A stretch of DNA of 64,000 nucleotides from Aquicoccus porphyridii (GCF_008369105.1 NZ_VINQ01000014.1:1-64000); one strand, 5' to 3'; positions 18,017-28,583 are shown, counted from the first letter of the stretch. The notes: a model not told the origin generated them from the sequence alone. Numbers and translations: made by a program.

Positions 18017-20503
18017 TCAGTCGAGCTTGCGCTCGACTTCCTGGCGCTCGAAAATCTCGATCACGTCGCCGGGGCGGATGTCCTCGTATTTCTCGAAGGC
18101 CATGCCACATTCCTGACCCGACTGGACCTCGGCCACCTCGTCCTTGAAGCGTTTGAGCGTCTTGAGCGTGCCTTCGTGGATCACCACGTCGTCGCGCAAG
18201 AGACGCACACCGGCGCTGCGCCGGGCGATACCTTCGGTGACAAGACAACCCGCCACCTTGCCGACGCCGGACACCTTGAACACTTCCCGGATCTCGGCAT
18301 AGCCGATAAAGGTCTCGCGGATCTCGGCCGACAATAGACCGCTCGCCGCTGCCTTCACGTCGTCAACCAGGTCGTAAATCACGCTGTAATAGCGAATTTC
18401 GACGCCTTTCTGGTTGGCCGAATTGCGCGCCGGTGCATTGGCCCGCACGTTGAACCCGATCACCGGTGCGCCGGATGCCTCGGCAAGGCCGATATCGCTT
18501 TCGGTGATCGCCCCCACGCCGGAATGCAAGACCCGCACACGCACCTCGTCGTTGCCGATCTTCTCCATCGCCTGAACGATGGCTTCGGCGCTGCCCTGAA
18601 CATCGGCCTTGACCACGATGGGAAGCTCCGAGACGCTCTCGTCTTCCTTGGCTTGTGCCATGAGCTGTTCCAGCGTCGTCGCGGCCCCGGCTGCGGCGCG
18701 TTTTTCCTTGGCGGCGGCTTCGCGGTATTCCGCGATCTCGCGCGCCTGCGCCTCGGTTTTCACCACGTTGAGAACGTCACCCGCCTCGGGCGTGCCGTTT
18801 AGACCCAGAACCTCGACCGGAACCGAGGGTCCGGCTTCCTGAACCCGCTCGCCCTTGTCGTTGATCAGTGCGCGAACCTTGCCGTACTGCTCGCCCACGA
18901 CGAACACGTCGCCCTGACGCAGCGTCCCGCGCTGCACCAGAACCGTGGCGACAGGGCCGCGGCCGATGTCGAGCTGCGCCTCAATCACGGCGCCTTCGGC
19001 GGCGCGATCCGGGTTGGCCTTGAGTTCAAGGATTTCCGACTGAAGCGCGATGGCCTCAAGCAATTCGTCAAGGCCCTGACCGGTCTGGGCCGAAACCTCG
19101 ACATCCTGCACCTCGCCCGACATCGCTTCGACAACCACCTCATGCTGAAGCAGGTCGGTGCGCACCTTGTCGGGATTCGCGGCCGGGAGGTCACATTTGT
19201 TGATCGCCACGATCATCGGCACCTCTGCGGCCTTCGCATGGGCGATGGCTTCCACGGTCTGTGGCATCACCGCGTCATCCGCCGCGACGACAAGTACCAC
19301 GATATCCGTCACCTGCGCCCCGCGTGAGCGCATCGAGGTAAAGGCGGCGTGGCCCGGCGTATCGAGGAAGGTCAGCACGGCACCCTGATCGGTTGTCACC
19401 TGGTAGGCGCCGATATGCTGGGTGATGCCCCCGGCCTCGCCCGACACCACCTTGGCGTTGCGAATCGCATCGAGAATCGAGGTCTTGCCGTGGTCGACAT
19501 GGCCCATCACGGTGATCACCGGCGGGCGCGGACTGAGATCCTCGGGCGCATCGTCTTCGGCCTTGATCACGTCTTCGACATCGGCATCGGACACGCGAAC
19601 GGCCTTGTGGCCGAATTCCTCGACGATCAGTTCGGCGGTCTCGGCGTCGATCGGTTGGTTCTGCGTGACCATCATGCCCATCTGCATGAGCGATTTCACG
19701 ACATCGGCGACCCGCTCGGCCATCCGGTTGGCCAGTTCGCTGACCACGATCATGTCGGGGATCTGGACATCGCGAACGATCTTTTCACGCTCGACCTGTC
19801 CGCCCATCGCTTTCTGCCGGGCGCGCTCCTGCTTGCGTTTCATCGCGGCCATCGACCGCTGGCGCCCGCCCTCGCCGCCTGAAAGCGCCTGGTTGAGGGT
19901 CAGCTTGCCGGACCGGCGTCCGCCATCGTCGCGCGCCTTGGCGCCGCGGTTGCGGTCTTCGCGCTCGGTCTTGCGTTCGGGCGCGGGCTTGGGGGCCGCT
20001 TTCGCCGATCTCGGGGCGGCTGCCGAATCCTCGGGGGGCGCGGCCGCAGCGGCTGCGGCGCGTTTCGCGGCCTCTTCGGCCTCGCGTTTCTGGCGCTCTT
20101 CCTCGTCGGCCTTGGCCTTCAGCGCCTCTTCGCGCTCGCGCTCCTCGCGTTCCTTGCGCTCGGCCTCTTCACGGCGGCGCTGGCGCTCTTCCTCGCGGGC
20201 CTTTTCCTCGGCTTCGCGTTCGGCGGTCTCTTCGACCTCGCGTGCCTTGGCCGCGGCAAGCGCCTTCATCCGGCGTTCGAGTTCCGCATCGGAAATGCCC
20301 GCCGGGCGCTTGGCCGGGTTGCCCGACGTCGACTTGGTTGTCGGCGACACGGGCTTGCCCGCGCCGGGCTTGGCCACGACGACGCGCTTGCGTTTGGTTT
20401 CGACCACGACATTCTTGGTGCGCCCGTGGCTAAAGCTTTGCTTTACGCTACCGGGGCGCCCGCCCGTGAGGCCCAATGTCTTTTTGCCGTCACTATCGCT
20501 CAT
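18017..20503 (-). CDS. infB: translation initiation factor IF-2
   Basis: 828 residues. It is the GTPase that brings fMet-tRNA to the 30S subunit. The N-terminal 220 residues are a long charged Ala/Glu/Arg coiled region, as usual. The G domain contains [17 protein letters not shown] and NKCD, and domains II-IV follow to the C-terminus ([15 protein letters not shown]). ATG at 20503 ([18 protein letters not shown]) is chosen because this is the conserved N-terminus and AAGAGAACC lies just before. It is last in the rimP-nusA-ylxR-infB operon, ten bases after ylxR. Confidence 0.97.
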   Translation of the reverse strand: MSDSDGKKTLGLTGGRPGSVKQSFSHGRTKNVVVETKRKRVVVAKPGAGKPVSPTTKSTSGNPAKRPAGISDAELERRMKALAAAKAREVEETAEREAEEKAREEERQRRREEAERKEREEREREEALKAKADEEERQKREAEEAAKRAAAAAAAPPEDSAAAPRSAKAAPKPAPERKTEREDRNRGAKARDDGGRRSGKLTLNQALSGGEGGRQRSMAAMKRKQERARQKAMGGQVEREKIVRDVQIPDMIVVSELANRMAERVADVVKSLMQMGMMVTQNQPIDAETAELIVEEFGHKAVRVSDADVEDVIKAEDDAPEDLSPRPPVITVMGHVDHGKTSILDAIRNAKVVSGEAGGITQHIGAYQVTTDQGAVLTFLDTPGHAAFTSMRSRGAQVTDIVVLVVAADDAVMPQTVEAIAHAKAAEVPMIVAINKCDLPAANPDKVRTDLLQHEVVVEAMSGEVQDVEVSAQTGQGLDELLEAIALQSEILELKANPDRAAEGAVIEAQLDIGRGPVATVLVQRGTLRQGDVFVVGEQYGKVRALINDKGERVQEAGPSVPVEVLGLNGTPEAGDVLNVVKTEAQAREIAEYREAAAKEKRAAAGAATTLEQLMAQAKEDESVSELPIVVKADVQGSAEAIVQAMEKIGNDEVRVRVLHSGVGAITESDIGLAEASGAPVIGFNVRANAPARNSANQKGVEIRYYSVIYDLVDDVKAAASGLLSAEIRETFIGYAEIREVFKVSGVGKVAGCLVTEGIARRSAGVRLLRDDVVIHEGTLKTLKRFKDEVAEVQSGQECGMAFEKYEDIRPGDVIEIFERQEVERKLD

Positions 20504-20513
20504 GTGGTTCTCT

Positions 20514-21140
20514 TCATCCTCTCGGGCGGGTCGTTCCGCCACTGGAAACGCGCAGGCCCTTCAACCTTGCCGCTTCCTCTACAACACGTGGCGCCAAACC
20601 TCCAGCGCCTATGGCCGCATGGACAACAGTTTGTCGCCCGAATGCCCGGCCCAGTTCTTCTGTCGTCAGCCAACCGATGAAATGACCGTCCATCGGCGTG
20701 CTCAGTTTCGATTTGCCGCGCCCGGATCCGTCGCTTGCCTGCAACAGGATCTCGGCCACGTCCTTGGACAGCCAGTCCTTGACCTTCTCGAACCCGGCGA
20801 CCGCCGCGCCCGATTTACGCGCCATCGCGATCAGATCGACGACCCGGCGCACAAGCGATGCCTCGATCTGATCGACGAGACCCGGCGGAACCGTGACCGC
20901 CTGTTTCGCGGCGCGCTTGAAAAGCCCCTTGGCGATCGCTTTCTCAAGCGCCGCGCGCTCGGCGCTGACCCAGATCCCGCGCCCGGGCAGCTTGCCCATC
21001 ACGTCCGGCACGATAGCGCCATCCGGCCCCACGACGAAACGGATCAACCGCGCCTTGGCGCAAAGCTCGCCCGTGGCGATACACTTGCGCGTCTGGCCTT
21101 CGTCGTGGCCGTCGGTTCGCTTTCCGCGCCCCATTCCCAA
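20514..21140 (-). CDS. ylxR: YlxR-type (DUF448) RNA-binding protein with L7Ae-like C-terminal half
   Basis: 208 residues. Residues 17-95 are the YlxR fold ([19 protein letters not shown], then [18 protein letters not shown]). The second half ([21 protein letters not shown]) looks like an L7Ae-type RNA-binding domain. This two-part form is usual in alphaproteobacteria between nusA and infB. In bacteria such as Bacillus, YlxR binds RNA or RNase P; here only RNA binding is inferred. It lies 17 bases after nusA, in the same operon. Confidence 0.9.
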   Translation of the reverse strand: MGMGRGKRTDGHDEGQTRKCIATGELCAKARLIRFVVGPDGAIVPDVMGKLPGRGIWVSAERAALEKAIAKGLFKRAAKQAVTVPPGLVDQIEASLVRRVVDLIAMARKSGAAVAGFEKVKDWLSKDVAEILLQASDGSGRGKSKLSTPMDGHFIGWLTTEELGRAFGRQTVVHAAIGAGGLAPRVVEEAARLKGLRVSSGGTTRPRG

Positions 21141-21157
21141 GATCCCGAGACCTGCGA

Positions 21158-22765
21158 TCAGGCCTCGACCTCCTCGTTCTCGCCTTCTTCGTCCCCGGAT
21201 TCAAGCTCGGTCGGATCAACCCAACCCAACAGAACCCGCGCGGTCATGACCAGATTTTGCGCCTCTTCGAGGCCGACGTCGAACTTCTCAAGCAGACCGT
21301 CATCCTTGACCCGTTCACCATCCACCGTGGTCCAGCCGCCAGCCAACTCCCAGTCGGCGCAGGTGGCGAAATCTTCCAGCGTCTTGATGCCGTCTTCGGC
21401 CAATGCCTCAATCATCTGGGGTGTCAGCCCCTCGAATTCAACCAGGCTGTCCTCGACACCCAATTCGCGCGCATGTTCCAGCGCCGCCTTGGACTGCGCT
21501 TCAATGAAATCGCGCGCCCGGGCCTGAAGCTCTTTCGCGGTGTCGTCATCGACGCCGTCGATTACCAGAAGCTCGTCAATCTCGACATAACCCACCTCTT
21601 CGAGGTTGGTAAAGCCTTCGGCCACCAGAAGCTGGGCAAAGAACTCGTCAAGGTCGAGCGTATCCATGAACAGCTTGGTGCGTTCCTCGAATTCCTTCTG
21701 GCGGCGCGCCGATTCCTCTTCCTCGGTCATGATGTCGATATCAAGCCCGGTCAGTTGCGACGCCAGCCGCACGTTCTGTCCGCGCCGGCCAATGGCAAGC
21801 GAAAGCTGCTCGTCGGGCACGACAACCTCGATCCGCTCGGCGTCTTCGTCGAGGACGACCTTGCTGACCTCGGCGGGCTGCAATGCGTTCACAAGGAAGG
21901 TGGGCACATCCTCGTTCCACGGGATGATGTCGATCTTTTCGCCCTGAAGCTCGTTCACCACGGCCTGCACACGGCTGCCGCGCATCCCGACACAGGCGCC
22001 GACCGGGTCGATGCCACCATCATAGCTGATCACGGCGATCTTGGCGCGGCTGCCCGGATCACGGGCCACGGCCTTGATCTCGATGATGCCGTCATAGATC
22101 TCGGGCACTTCCATCTTGAAAAGCTCGGCCATGAATTCCGGTGCCGTGCGCGACAGGAAGATCTGCGGCCCCCGCTGTTCGCGGCGCACATCCTTGATGT
22201 AGCAGCGGATGCGGTCATTCGGGCGATAGGCTTCGCGCCCGATCTTCTCGTTGCGGCGCAGGATCGCCTCGCCCCGGCCCACATCCACGATGACGTTGCC
22301 ATATTCCTCGCGCTTGACGACACCGTTGATGATGGTGCCCGCGCGGTCCTTGAATTCCTCGTATTGGCGGTCGCGCTCGGCTTCGCGCACCTTTTGCAGG
22401 ATCACCTGCTTGGCGCCCTGCGCTGCGATCCGGCCCATTTCGACGGGCGGAATTTCCTCGACATACTGGTCGCCGACCTTGGGATCTTCCAGGTATTGCC
22501 TGGCCTGCTCCACGGTGAACTCGGCCTGGTAATTCTCAAGCGCGTCGTCCTCGACCACGGTGCGGACCCGGGTAAAGGTCGCCCTGCCGGTCTTGCGGTC
22601 GATCGACACGCGAATGTCCATCTCGGCGCCATAGCGGCTCTTGGCGGCGCGGGCGAGGCTCTCCTCCATCGCATCGACCACCAAACCGGGGTCGATCATC
22701 TTTTCGCGGGCCACCGCCTCGGCGGTTTGCAGCAATTCAAGCTGGTTTGCAGATGTGATTGCCAT
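21158..22765 (-). CDS. nusA: transcription termination/antitermination factor NusA
   Basis: 535 residues. Order: N-terminal RNA polymerase-binding domain (1-130), S1 domain (about 135-200, [21 protein letters not shown]), KH1 and KH2 ([20 protein letters not shown] and [18 protein letters not shown]), then two helix-hairpin-helix acidic repeats ([18 protein letters not shown]). NusA modulates pausing, termination and antitermination. It starts seven bases after rimP. The leader of this operon has an intrinsic terminator (23369-23391), a possible target for NusA self-control. Confidence 0.97.
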   Translation of the reverse strand: MAITSANQLELLQTAEAVAREKMIDPGLVVDAMEESLARAAKSRYGAEMDIRVSIDRKTGRATFTRVRTVVEDDALENYQAEFTVEQARQYLEDPKVGDQYVEEIPPVEMGRIAAQGAKQVILQKVREAERDRQYEEFKDRAGTIINGVVKREEYGNVIVDVGRGEAILRRNEKIGREAYRPNDRIRCYIKDVRREQRGPQIFLSRTAPEFMAELFKMEVPEIYDGIIEIKAVARDPGSRAKIAVISYDGGIDPVGACVGMRGSRVQAVVNELQGEKIDIIPWNEDVPTFLVNALQPAEVSKVVLDEDAERIEVVVPDEQLSLAIGRRGQNVRLASQLTGLDIDIMTEEEESARRQKEFEERTKLFMDTLDLDEFFAQLLVAEGFTNLEEVGYVEIDELLVIDGVDDDTAKELQARARDFIEAQSKAALEHARELGVEDSLVEFEGLTPQMIEALAEDGIKTLEDFATCADWELAGGWTTVDGERVKDDGLLEKFDVGLEEAQNLVMTARVLLGWVDPTELESGDEEGENEEVEA

Positions 22766-22771
22766 GTCTCG

Positions 22772-23353
22772 TCACTCCTCGGAACCGGTATCGGTATGAA
22801 TCTCGTCGTATTTGCTCTCGTCCAGATGCCCGGCCGCCTTGCGCGCCTTCAGCATCGTCTTGATCAGGTCGTCGGTCAGAACCAGCTTGGCATCGGCCAG
22901 CCAGTCGAATTGCAGGCCCACCGTCATGGTTTCGCCGTCCTGTTCGATGTTGATCAGAACCTCATCGCCCTCGATCCCGGCCAGAACGCCGCGAAACCGT
23001 TTGCGCCCGTCGATCAACTCTGCTGTTTCCAGCTTGGCCTCGAACCCCTCGAAACTCTCGAAATCCTTGAGCCGCGTCAGCGGTCGGTCGATTCCGGGTG
23101 ACGACACTTCAAGCGTATAGGTGTCGCTGATCGGGTCCTCGACATCGAGGGTCGCACTGACTGCACCGGAAATATCGGCGCATTCATCCACCTCGATCCC
23201 GCCATCGGGGCGTTCGGCCATGATCTGAAGCGTCTTGGTCTGACCGCCCATCAGCCGCACGCGCACCAGCTCGAACCCCATGTCCTCGATGACGGGGGTG
23301 ATGATCCCGGCAAGGCGTCGGTCGATCGCGGATTTTGCGATAAGGTCGCTCAT
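22772..23353 (-). CDS. rimP: ribosome maturation factor RimP
   Basis: 193 residues, needed for 30S subunit maturation. The N-terminal alpha/beta domain ([19 protein letters not shown]) and the [15 protein letters not shown] motif near residue 87 are characteristic. The C-terminal SH3-like barrel ([15 protein letters not shown]) is followed by an acidic, slightly extended tail ([18 protein letters not shown]). It is first in the rimP-nusA-ylxR-infB operon. Its ATG is only 15 bases after a terminator-like hairpin and T-run. Confidence 0.95.
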   Translation of the reverse strand: MSDLIAKSAIDRRLAGIITPVIEDMGFELVRVRLMGGQTKTLQIMAERPDGGIEVDECADISGAVSATLDVEDPISDTYTLEVSSPGIDRPLTRLKDFESFEGFEAKLETAELIDGRKRFRGVLAGIEGDEVLINIEQDGETMTVGLQFDWLADAKLVLTDDLIKTMLKARKAAGHLDESKYDEIHTDTGSEE

Positions 23354-23368
23354 GATGTGTCCAGATAC

Positions 23369-23391
23369 AAAAAAACGGGCGCGCGGCCCGT
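23369..23391 (-). terminator. intrinsic terminator in the rimP-nusA leader (candidate attenuator)
   Basis: On the minus strand ACGGGC-CGCGC-GCCCGT is followed by TTTTTT, a classic Rho-independent terminator, ending 15 bases before the rimP start codon. It lies downstream of the promoter at 23446-23474, so it interrupts the leader and does not end a gene. An upstream leader segment GGCGCG (about 23430) can pair with CGCGCC inside the stem and could act as an antiterminator. Confidence 0.65.
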
Positions 23392-23445
23392 CGATATTTC
23401 CCGGTGGGCGTCAGGTTTGGACCCTCACGCGCCGCTGTTGATGCG

Positions 23446-23474
23446 GATATACGCTTCGCCGGGTGAGTCTGCAA
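23446..23474 (-). promoter_or_regulatory. sigma70-type promoter of the rimP-nusA-infB operon
   Basis: On the minus strand TTGCAG (23474-23469) and TATATC (23451-23446) are 17 bases apart. The start site would be near 23439, giving a leader of about 85 bases that contains the terminator at 23369-23391. Confidence 0.6.
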
Positions 23475-23539
23475 CCCCCGACATGGGCGTGCGTTGCGTG
23501 ATTGGCCCGGATTTGGTTAACGCGACCCGGCAAATCGGG

Positions 23540-23586
23540 CGGCAGCCGGGGAACAGCCGGGAGTCATACGCATATCACCCCCCCTG
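23540..23586 (+). repeat. dispersed intergenic repeat, family 2, copy B
   Basis: CGGCAGCCGGGGAACAGCCG, then GGAGTCATACGC and TCACCCCCC are followed by GGTTAACCG at about 23608. The match to copy A (8476) covers some 45 bases with few changes. It lies between the pip stop and the rimP promoter. Confidence 0.65.
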
Positions 23587-23623
23587 ATTTCGACGATTTC
23601 GGCCAAAGGTTAACCGACCGCGC

Positions 23624-24592
23624 TCAGCGTCGCAGCGCATCCATGACCCGCACCAGTTCGGCACTGATCCCGGGTTCCGACAGGGCGTGACCGGCCTCCG
23701 GAATCAAGCGCAAATCCGACTTTTTCCATTTCTTTGCAAGGGCATAGGCCGTGGCCGGTGGGCAGATCATGTCGAGCCGCCCCTGCACGATCACGCCGGG
23801 AATGTCGGCCATCCTGTCAACCTGATCCAGCAGTTGGCCGTCATAGTCCAGAAACGCCGCGTTCATGAAATAGTGGTTCTCCAACCGCGCAAACGCATGC
23901 GCATACTCCCCCCCACCCTCACCCACCGCGCCCGTGGAACGCACTGATGCCAAAGCATTTTCCCAAGCCGACCAAGCCCGCGCAAAGCGCAGTTCCTCGG
24001 GTTTGTCACCGGAAAAAAGGCGCTTGTGATAGGCCGAGATCAGGTCGTGATGTTCACTCTTCGGGATGATCCCGCGAAACCGGTCCCACACATCGGGCCA
24101 GAACTGCCCGGCGCCCCCGCCGTAAAACCAGTCGAGTTCCTTCCGAGTTGCCATGAAAACCCCGCGCAACGCCATGTATTGCACGCGTTCGGGATGGGTT
24201 TGCGCATAGATCAGAGCCAGCGTCGCCCCCCAGGAGCCGCCGAACACGATCCATTGATCTATCGTTAAACTTTCGCGGATAAGTTCGATATCGCGGATCA
24301 GATGCCACGTCGTATTCGCCTCGACACTCGCAAATGGTGTCGAACGACCGCAACCGCGCTGATCGAACAGAATCACGCGGTAATGTGCGGGGTCAAAATA
24401 TCTCCGCATTGCCGGGCTGCACCCGCCGCCCGGCCCGCCGTGGAACACGACGACGGGCTGCCCTTCAGGGTTGCCCGATTGTTCGACATATACCTTGTGA
24501 CCATCGCCAACCTCGAGCATTCGCTGATCGAATGGTGCGATTTGAGGATAGAGATAATCTGTCGCGGGTTTATGGGCTCCGAATTTGTCCAT
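23624..24592 (-). CDS. pip: prolyl iminopeptidase
   Basis: 322 residues, alpha/beta-hydrolase fold, S33 family. It removes N-terminal proline from peptides in the cytoplasm. The oxyanion motif HGGPGGG is at 51-57, DQRGCGRS at 77-84, and the nucleophile S120 is in GGSWGAT. The catalytic Asp is in [10 protein letters not shown] and the His in PEAGHALS near the C-terminus. It is divergent from ubiG with only 49 bases between starts, so the promoters must overlap. Confidence 0.94.
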   Translation of the reverse strand: MDKFGAHKPATDYLYPQIAPFDQRMLEVGDGHKVYVEQSGNPEGQPVVVFHGGPGGGCSPAMRRYFDPAHYRVILFDQRGCGRSTPFASVEANTTWHLIRDIELIRESLTIDQWIVFGGSWGATLALIYAQTHPERVQYMALRGVFMATRKELDWFYGGGAGQFWPDVWDRFRGIIPKSEHHDLISAYHKRLFSGDKPEELRFARAWSAWENALASVRSTGAVGEGGGEYAHAFARLENHYFMNAAFLDYDGQLLDQVDRMADIPGVIVQGRLDMICPPATAYALAKKWKKSDLRLIPEAGHALSEPGISAELVRVMDALRR

Positions 24593-24641
24593 GACCGTCC
24601 TATATGATAGGGCGTGTCAAGTTGAGCATATGGAGAGCAGA

Positions 24642-25388
24642 ATGCAAGCCGCTCCGAATACTGTCGATCCGGGCGAAGTCGCCAAGTTCGAGGCGATGGC
24701 TGCCGAATGGTGGGATCCGACCGGTAAGTTCAAGCCATTGCACCTGATGAATCCCTGCCGGCTCGACTATATCACGCGCCAGATCGCGGGCGAGTTCGAC
24801 CGCGATCTCGATGCATCCAAGCCCTTCGCCGACCTGCGTCTTCTCGATATCGGCTGTGGTGGCGGTCTCTTGTCCGAGCCGATGGCGCGGCTCGGCGCCA
24901 CAGTGGTCGGCGCGGATGCCGCGGAACGGAATATCCCCGTCGCGCAAATTCATGCGGAACAATCGGGCCTTGAAATCGACTATCGACACACCACAGCCGA
25001 AGCCATGGCCGAGGCGGGCGAGCAGTTCGACGTTGTCCTGAACATGGAGGTGGTCGAGCATGTCGCCGACCCGCTCGCCTATCTCACCGCCTGTCGCCAA
25101 CTTCTGAAGCCGGGTGGGCTGCATATTTGTTCAACCATCAGCCGGAACCCCAAGAGCTTTGCCATGGCGATCGTCGGGGCAGAATACGTGATGCGTTGGC
25201 TTCCCAAGGGCACCCACGAATGGAACAAGTTTATCACACCCGATGAGCTTTTCGACCTGATCGAAAAGGCCGGTCTGCGCCCTGTCGACAAAAAGGGTTT
25301 TGTTTTCAATCCGATAAGCTGGCAATGGTCGATCTCGGATCGAGATCTGAGCGTAAATTATGTCACCGCCAGCGTGAAACCGATCTAA
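24642..25388 (+). CDS. ubiG: ubiquinone biosynthesis O-methyltransferase UbiG
   Basis: 248 residues. It performs both O-methylations in ubiquinone synthesis. The SAM-binding motif is [15 protein letters not shown] (about 68-82), with the typical N-terminal [19 protein letters not shown] and the later [11 protein letters not shown] start at the ATG at 24642 ([10 protein letters not shown]), preceded by GGAGAG and matching homologues; an in-frame ATG lies 12 bases upstream. Its TAA stop overlaps the TAG stop of the convergent marR gene. Confidence 0.95.
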   Translation: MQAAPNTVDPGEVAKFEAMAAEWWDPTGKFKPLHLMNPCRLDYITRQIAGEFDRDLDASKPFADLRLLDIGCGGGLLSEPMARLGATVVGADAAERNIPVAQIHAEQSGLEIDYRHTTAEAMAEAGEQFDVVLNMEVVEHVADPLAYLTACRQLLKPGGLHICSTISRNPKSFAMAIVGAEYVMRWLPKGTHEWNKFITPDELFDLIEKAGLRPVDKKGFVFNPISWQWSISDRDLSVNYVTASVKPI

Positions 25389-25828
25389 CCATCGTCTTCC
25401 AGCTTTAGCCGCAATTCGCGCAGGATCGGCAAAACGGCCCGGACCTTGCCATCGCCCAACTCGCCGATCATCTCCGCGATCATGGGGCCGATTGCCGCAA
25501 TCGCCGCATCGCGTGCGCGCCGTCCGGCCGGGCTAATTGCAACCCATTTGCGCCGCGCATCGTCCCAATCGGGGCGGATATGGACATAGCCAGCCCATTC
25601 CAGTTTTCCCAGCGTGTTGGTCATCGCCCCCCTGGTCACATGGAAACTCTTGGCCAATTGCGCCGGTGTGCGTTCGTCACCGCTATGGGCAAGGTGGTTG
25701 AGCACAGAAAAATGCGAGATTTCCATGCCCTTGGGCAAGACTCGCGACAACCGGTTCCGGATCAGTTGATCCGCGGTCAGGATCTCGCTGAAAAGGGCGA
25801 CGGCAAGGGCGTTGCTCGGGTCACTCAT
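25385..25828 (-). CDS. MarR family transcriptional regulator
   Basis: 147 residues. A winged helix-turn-helix occupies about residues 35-100 ([32 protein letters not shown], the wing [14 protein letters not shown]), flanked by the dimerisation helices. It is the last gene of comF-grxC-nit2-marR and overlaps nit2 by four bases (ATGA). The ligand and target genes cannot be read from sequence; control of its own operon is a usual arrangement. Confidence 0.88.
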   Translation of the reverse strand: MSDPSNALAVALFSEILTADQLIRNRLSRVLPKGMEISHFSVLNHLAHSGDERTPAQLAKSFHVTRGAMTNTLGKLEWAGYVHIRPDWDDARRKWVAISPAGRRARDAAIAAIGPMIAEMIGELGDGKVRAVLPILRELRLKLEDDG

Positions 25829-26664
25829 GGCGACGGCCCGTCGAAGCTCCGGTCGTGGGTCAGCGCGGCAATCCGTTGCCGTGCCTGTGTCACCTGCGCC
25901 ATATCGAGGTCAACGAAACTGATGCCGCAGTCGGTTTCACCATCTGCCAAAACCTCGCCCCAAGGCGAGATCGCCATGGAATGCCCGTAGGTGCGGCGTT
26001 CCTTGCCATCCTTGACATAGTGCAACCCGGTTTGCGCTGGAGCCAGAACGAATGACCCTGTCTCGATAGCGCGTGCGCGCAACAAGGGCTCCCAATGCGC
26101 CGCGCCGGTGACGGGGGAAAATGCCGCGGGAACGGTCAGGATCGTTGCGCCGGCTTGTGCCAAGACCCTGTAAAGATATGCAAAACGCACATCGTAACAG
26201 ATGCTCATCCCCACCTTGCCAAAGGCAGTATCGGCCAAGACAGCCCTGTTCCCAGGGCGGTAATGGGCCGACTCGCGGTAGGTTTCGGCTTCTGAAACAT
26301 CCACATCGAACATATGGATCTTGTCGTACTGACCAACAATTTCCCCTTGCGGAGAAATGAGAAAGGACCGGTTGGCAAAGCGCCCGTCGGCGTCATGCGT
26401 CTTGATCCCAAGTGATCCGATCAAGACCCAAAGCCGCAGAGCCTGTGCGTCTTCGCGGATCGCCGCGAGGGTCGCGTCATCCTCTTGAAACCGCAATATC
26501 CTGGCCTGATGCTCGCGGCTGCCCGAGATGCAATTGGTCACTTCGGGGGTCAAGGCGAACTCCGCTCCGCCCGCCTTGGCCTCACGCAGGCTGGCGCGAA
26601 CAACGTCAAGATTGGCGCTTGGGTCTTCTCCTGACGTGATCTGGATCAGGGCCGCGCGCATCAC
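25825..26664 (-). CDS. carbon-nitrogen hydrolase, Nit2/omega-amidase-like
   Basis: 279 residues of the nitrilase superfamily. The Glu-Lys-Cys triad is present: E41 in LTPEVTNC, K115 in YDKIHMFD and C156 in SICYDVRFAYLY. YDKIHMFDVDV and the C-terminal KERRTYGHSM are typical of the Nit1/Nit2 group, which hydrolyse deaminated glutathione or omega-amides. The neighbouring glutaredoxin gene supports a glutathione link. The start is GTG at 26664 (eight bases after GGAAG) or the adjacent ATG at 26661. Substrate assignment is inference. Confidence 0.87.
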   Translation of the reverse strand: MMRAALIQITSGEDPSANLDVVRASLREAKAGGAEFALTPEVTNCISGSREHQARILRFQEDDATLAAIREDAQALRLWVLIGSLGIKTHDADGRFANRSFLISPQGEIVGQYDKIHMFDVDVSEAETYRESAHYRPGNRAVLADTAFGKVGMSICYDVRFAYLYRVLAQAGATILTVPAAFSPVTGAAHWEPLLRARAIETGSFVLAPAQTGLHYVKDGKERRTYGHSMAISPWGEVLADGETDCGISFVDLDMAQVTQARQRIAALTHDRSFDGPSP

Positions 26665-26667
26665 TTG

Positions 26668-26925
26668 TTACGCTTCCAGCAACGGGTCGAGTTTCCCGGC
26701 CCGCTCCAGCCCGTAAAGTTCGTCGCACCCGCCGACATGGGTCTCTCCGACAAAGATCTGCGGCACCGTATGGCGCCCGCCAGCGCGTTGCATCATTTCG
26801 GCTTTCCGGCCCGGTTCCGCCCATATGTCGACTTCTGAAAACTGAACGCCTTTCTGGTTCAACAGCCTTTTCGCGGCATGGCAGAAGCCGCACATTGGTG
26901 ATGTATAGATTTCCACGGGTTTCAT
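26668..26925 (-). CDS. grxC: glutaredoxin 3
   Basis: 85 residues, full length. It reduces disulfides and glutathione-mixed disulfides in the cytoplasm. The active site is CGFC at residues 12-15, a variant of the usual CPYC, with both Cys present. The cis-Pro motif TVPQIFV and GGCDELYGLE that bind glutathione are intact. It lies 38 bases after comF and three bases before nit2, in one operon. Confidence 0.94.
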   Translation of the reverse strand: MKPVEIYTSPMCGFCHAAKRLLNQKGVQFSEVDIWAEPGRKAEMMQRAGGRHTVPQIFVGETHVGGCDELYGLERAGKLDPLLEA

Positions 26926-26963
26926 GATGACGTCCTCGACACATTTCCATGTTTGTCGTGGAT

Positions 26964-27668
26964 TTAGTCATGCTTTGCAACTCGTGCCAGTACCAGCGAG
27001 AAAACATCGCTTGCCCCGGCCGCAAGGCAGGCTTCGGCGGCCGCGGCCATCGTCGCGCCCGATGTCATCACGTCGTCAACCAAAAGAACCGAACGGTCGA
27101 TCATGTGGTGGCGGCGCTTCGGGTGGGGGCTTATGGCGCCGGTGACCGTTTCAAATCGGGCTTCATGCCCTTGTCCCTCAAGGCTCTTGGTTCGGATGTG
27201 CCGTACGAGAAGATCAGGGCAACAAGGGTGCCCGGTATTCTTGGCAAGTTCCTGTGCAAGCAGAGCAGATTGATTGAACCGGCGCTTGATCATCCGCGTC
27301 CAGTGAAGTGGTATCGGCGCGATAATCATCTGGTGATGCAGGATAGGTCGTGCCGCACGCGTCAACCATAAACCGGCAGGTCGGGCGATTTCCTGATGAT
27401 CCCCGTGTTTGAGGGCAAGGACAAGTTTGCGCCCGATATCGTTGTAGCAGAAAGCGGCTCGTCCCCTGATCCACGGGCGCGGTCTGGTCAGGCAGTCGTC
27501 ACAGAACTCGGTTTCGCTCGACTGACCGGGAAGAGGCGTGCCGCAAAGATCGCAACACAGCCCCTCGATGAACGGAGTGTTGCGCCAGCACTTGCCGCAA
27601 AGGCCGAAGTCGCTCTCGACCATGTCACCGCAATTGATGCATCGGGGGGGATAAAGGATCTGTAACAT
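26964..27668 (-). CDS. comF: ComF family phosphoribosyltransferase-like protein
   Basis: About 234 residues. The N-terminal zinc ribbon has CINC, CGKC and further CDLCG and CDDC pairs, followed by a type I phosphoribosyltransferase domain with the PRPP loop VLLVDDVMTSGATM near the C-terminus. ComF proteins take part in natural DNA uptake; the precise reaction is unknown. I start at the ATG at 27668 (MLQILYPPRC), as homologues do; an in-frame ATG 36 bases upstream is possible. It is divergent from the NDUFAF5-like gene and heads comF-grxC-nit2-marR. radC, often co-regulated with comF, is at 8.6 kb. Confidence 0.88.
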   Translation of the reverse strand: MLQILYPPRCINCGDMVESDFGLCGKCWRNTPFIEGLCCDLCGTPLPGQSSETEFCDDCLTRPRPWIRGRAAFCYNDIGRKLVLALKHGDHQEIARPAGLWLTRAARPILHHQMIIAPIPLHWTRMIKRRFNQSALLAQELAKNTGHPCCPDLLVRHIRTKSLEGQGHEARFETVTGAISPHPKRRHHMIDRSVLLVDDVMTSGATMAAAAEACLAAGASDVFSLVLARVAKHD

Positions 27669-27707
27669 AGTTTGAATCTTCACCCTGACGCCCCTATTCT
27701 TCATGCG

Positions 27708-28529
27708 ATGAACCGTCCGGCCCCCCTGACCGACCGCGCAGCGCTGCTACGCAATCGCCGCCGTGCTGCACACGCACCGGTGAGTTTTCTTCACGAGATC
27801 GCAGCCGACGAACTCAAGGATCGCCTTGGGATGGTTAACAAAGGGTTTAACAAGCCGGTGATCGTGTCGGGGCAAGGTGACTTTTGGCACAATGTGATTC
27901 CGAACGCGCCGGTGATCGCGGATGATGATACCCTTATGCTTGAAGCGGGCGCCCATGATCTGGTCATACACGCGATGGCGCTCCACTGGGCGAATGATCC
28001 TGTCGGCCAATTGATCCAGAGCCGCCATGCACTGCGCCCCGACGGTCTTTTCCTGGGTGTTCTGTTTGGTGGGCAGACCCTTGCGGAACTGCGTGCGTCG
28101 ATTGCTCAGGCCGAGGCTGATGTGGTGGGCGGTCTCTCTCCGCGCGTTGCTCCCATGGCCGAGATACGGGATCTTGGCGGTTTGCTGCAAAGGGCAGGTT
28201 TTGCTCTGCCGGTTGCCGATAGCGTGGCCATTCGGGCAAGCTATGAAACGTTGAGCGACCTGATCCGTGACTTGCGCGGCATGGGCGAGACGAATGCTCT
28301 GAATGGCCGTCTCAAACGCCCGACACGACGCAGGGTTTTTGAACGTGCCGCTGAAATCTATGCCGATGCCTATGCCGAAGAAGGCGGACGTCTTGCCGCG
28401 ACATTCGAACTGATCTTCTTGCTAGGATGGGCGCCCGATCCCGAGCAACCTCAGCCTTTGCGCCCAGGTTCCGCGCAGACACGTCTGGCCGAGGCGTTGA
28501 ACGTAAAAGAAAACCCGCTGAAAGATTGA
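27708..28529 (+). CDS. NDUFAF5/BioC-like methyltransferase-fold protein
   Basis: 273 residues. The second half closely follows the mitochondrial complex I assembly factor NDUFAF5: LHWANDPVGQL, LRPDGLFLGVLFGGQTLAEL, GLSPRVAPMAEIRDLGGLLQ and LRGMGETNAL. The place where methyltransferases carry the glycine-rich SAM loop reads KPVIVSGQGDFWHN, a degenerate version. NDUFAF5 hydroxylates an arginine of the NDUFS7 subunit. A comparable role in NDH-1 assembly is inference. ATG at 27708 is chosen over one at 27672 by similarity. Confidence 0.83.
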   Translation: MNRPAPLTDRAALLRNRRRAAHAPVSFLHEIAADELKDRLGMVNKGFNKPVIVSGQGDFWHNVIPNAPVIADDDTLMLEAGAHDLVIHAMALHWANDPVGQLIQSRHALRPDGLFLGVLFGGQTLAELRASIAQAEADVVGGLSPRVAPMAEIRDLGGLLQRAGFALPVADSVAIRASYETLSDLIRDLRGMGETNALNGRLKRPTRRRVFERAAEIYADAYAEEGGRLAATFELIFLLGWAPDPEQPQPLRPGSAQTRLAEALNVKENPLKD

Positions 28530-28583
28530 CCTGTTTTGCCAAAGCTATATCTGTCCAAGGAACGATTTTCTTAGGGGCAGGCA

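Noticed and set aside
19422-21527. About 700-codon plus-strand frame across infB and ylxR
   Set aside because: Ser/Arg/Ala-rich antisense shadow of two well-conserved genes.
27832-27850. TTAAC / TTTAAC pair inside the NDUFAF5-like gene as a CtrA site for comF
   Set aside because: The spacing is eight and not seven bases, and it lies about 165 bases from comF inside coding sequence. Too weak.
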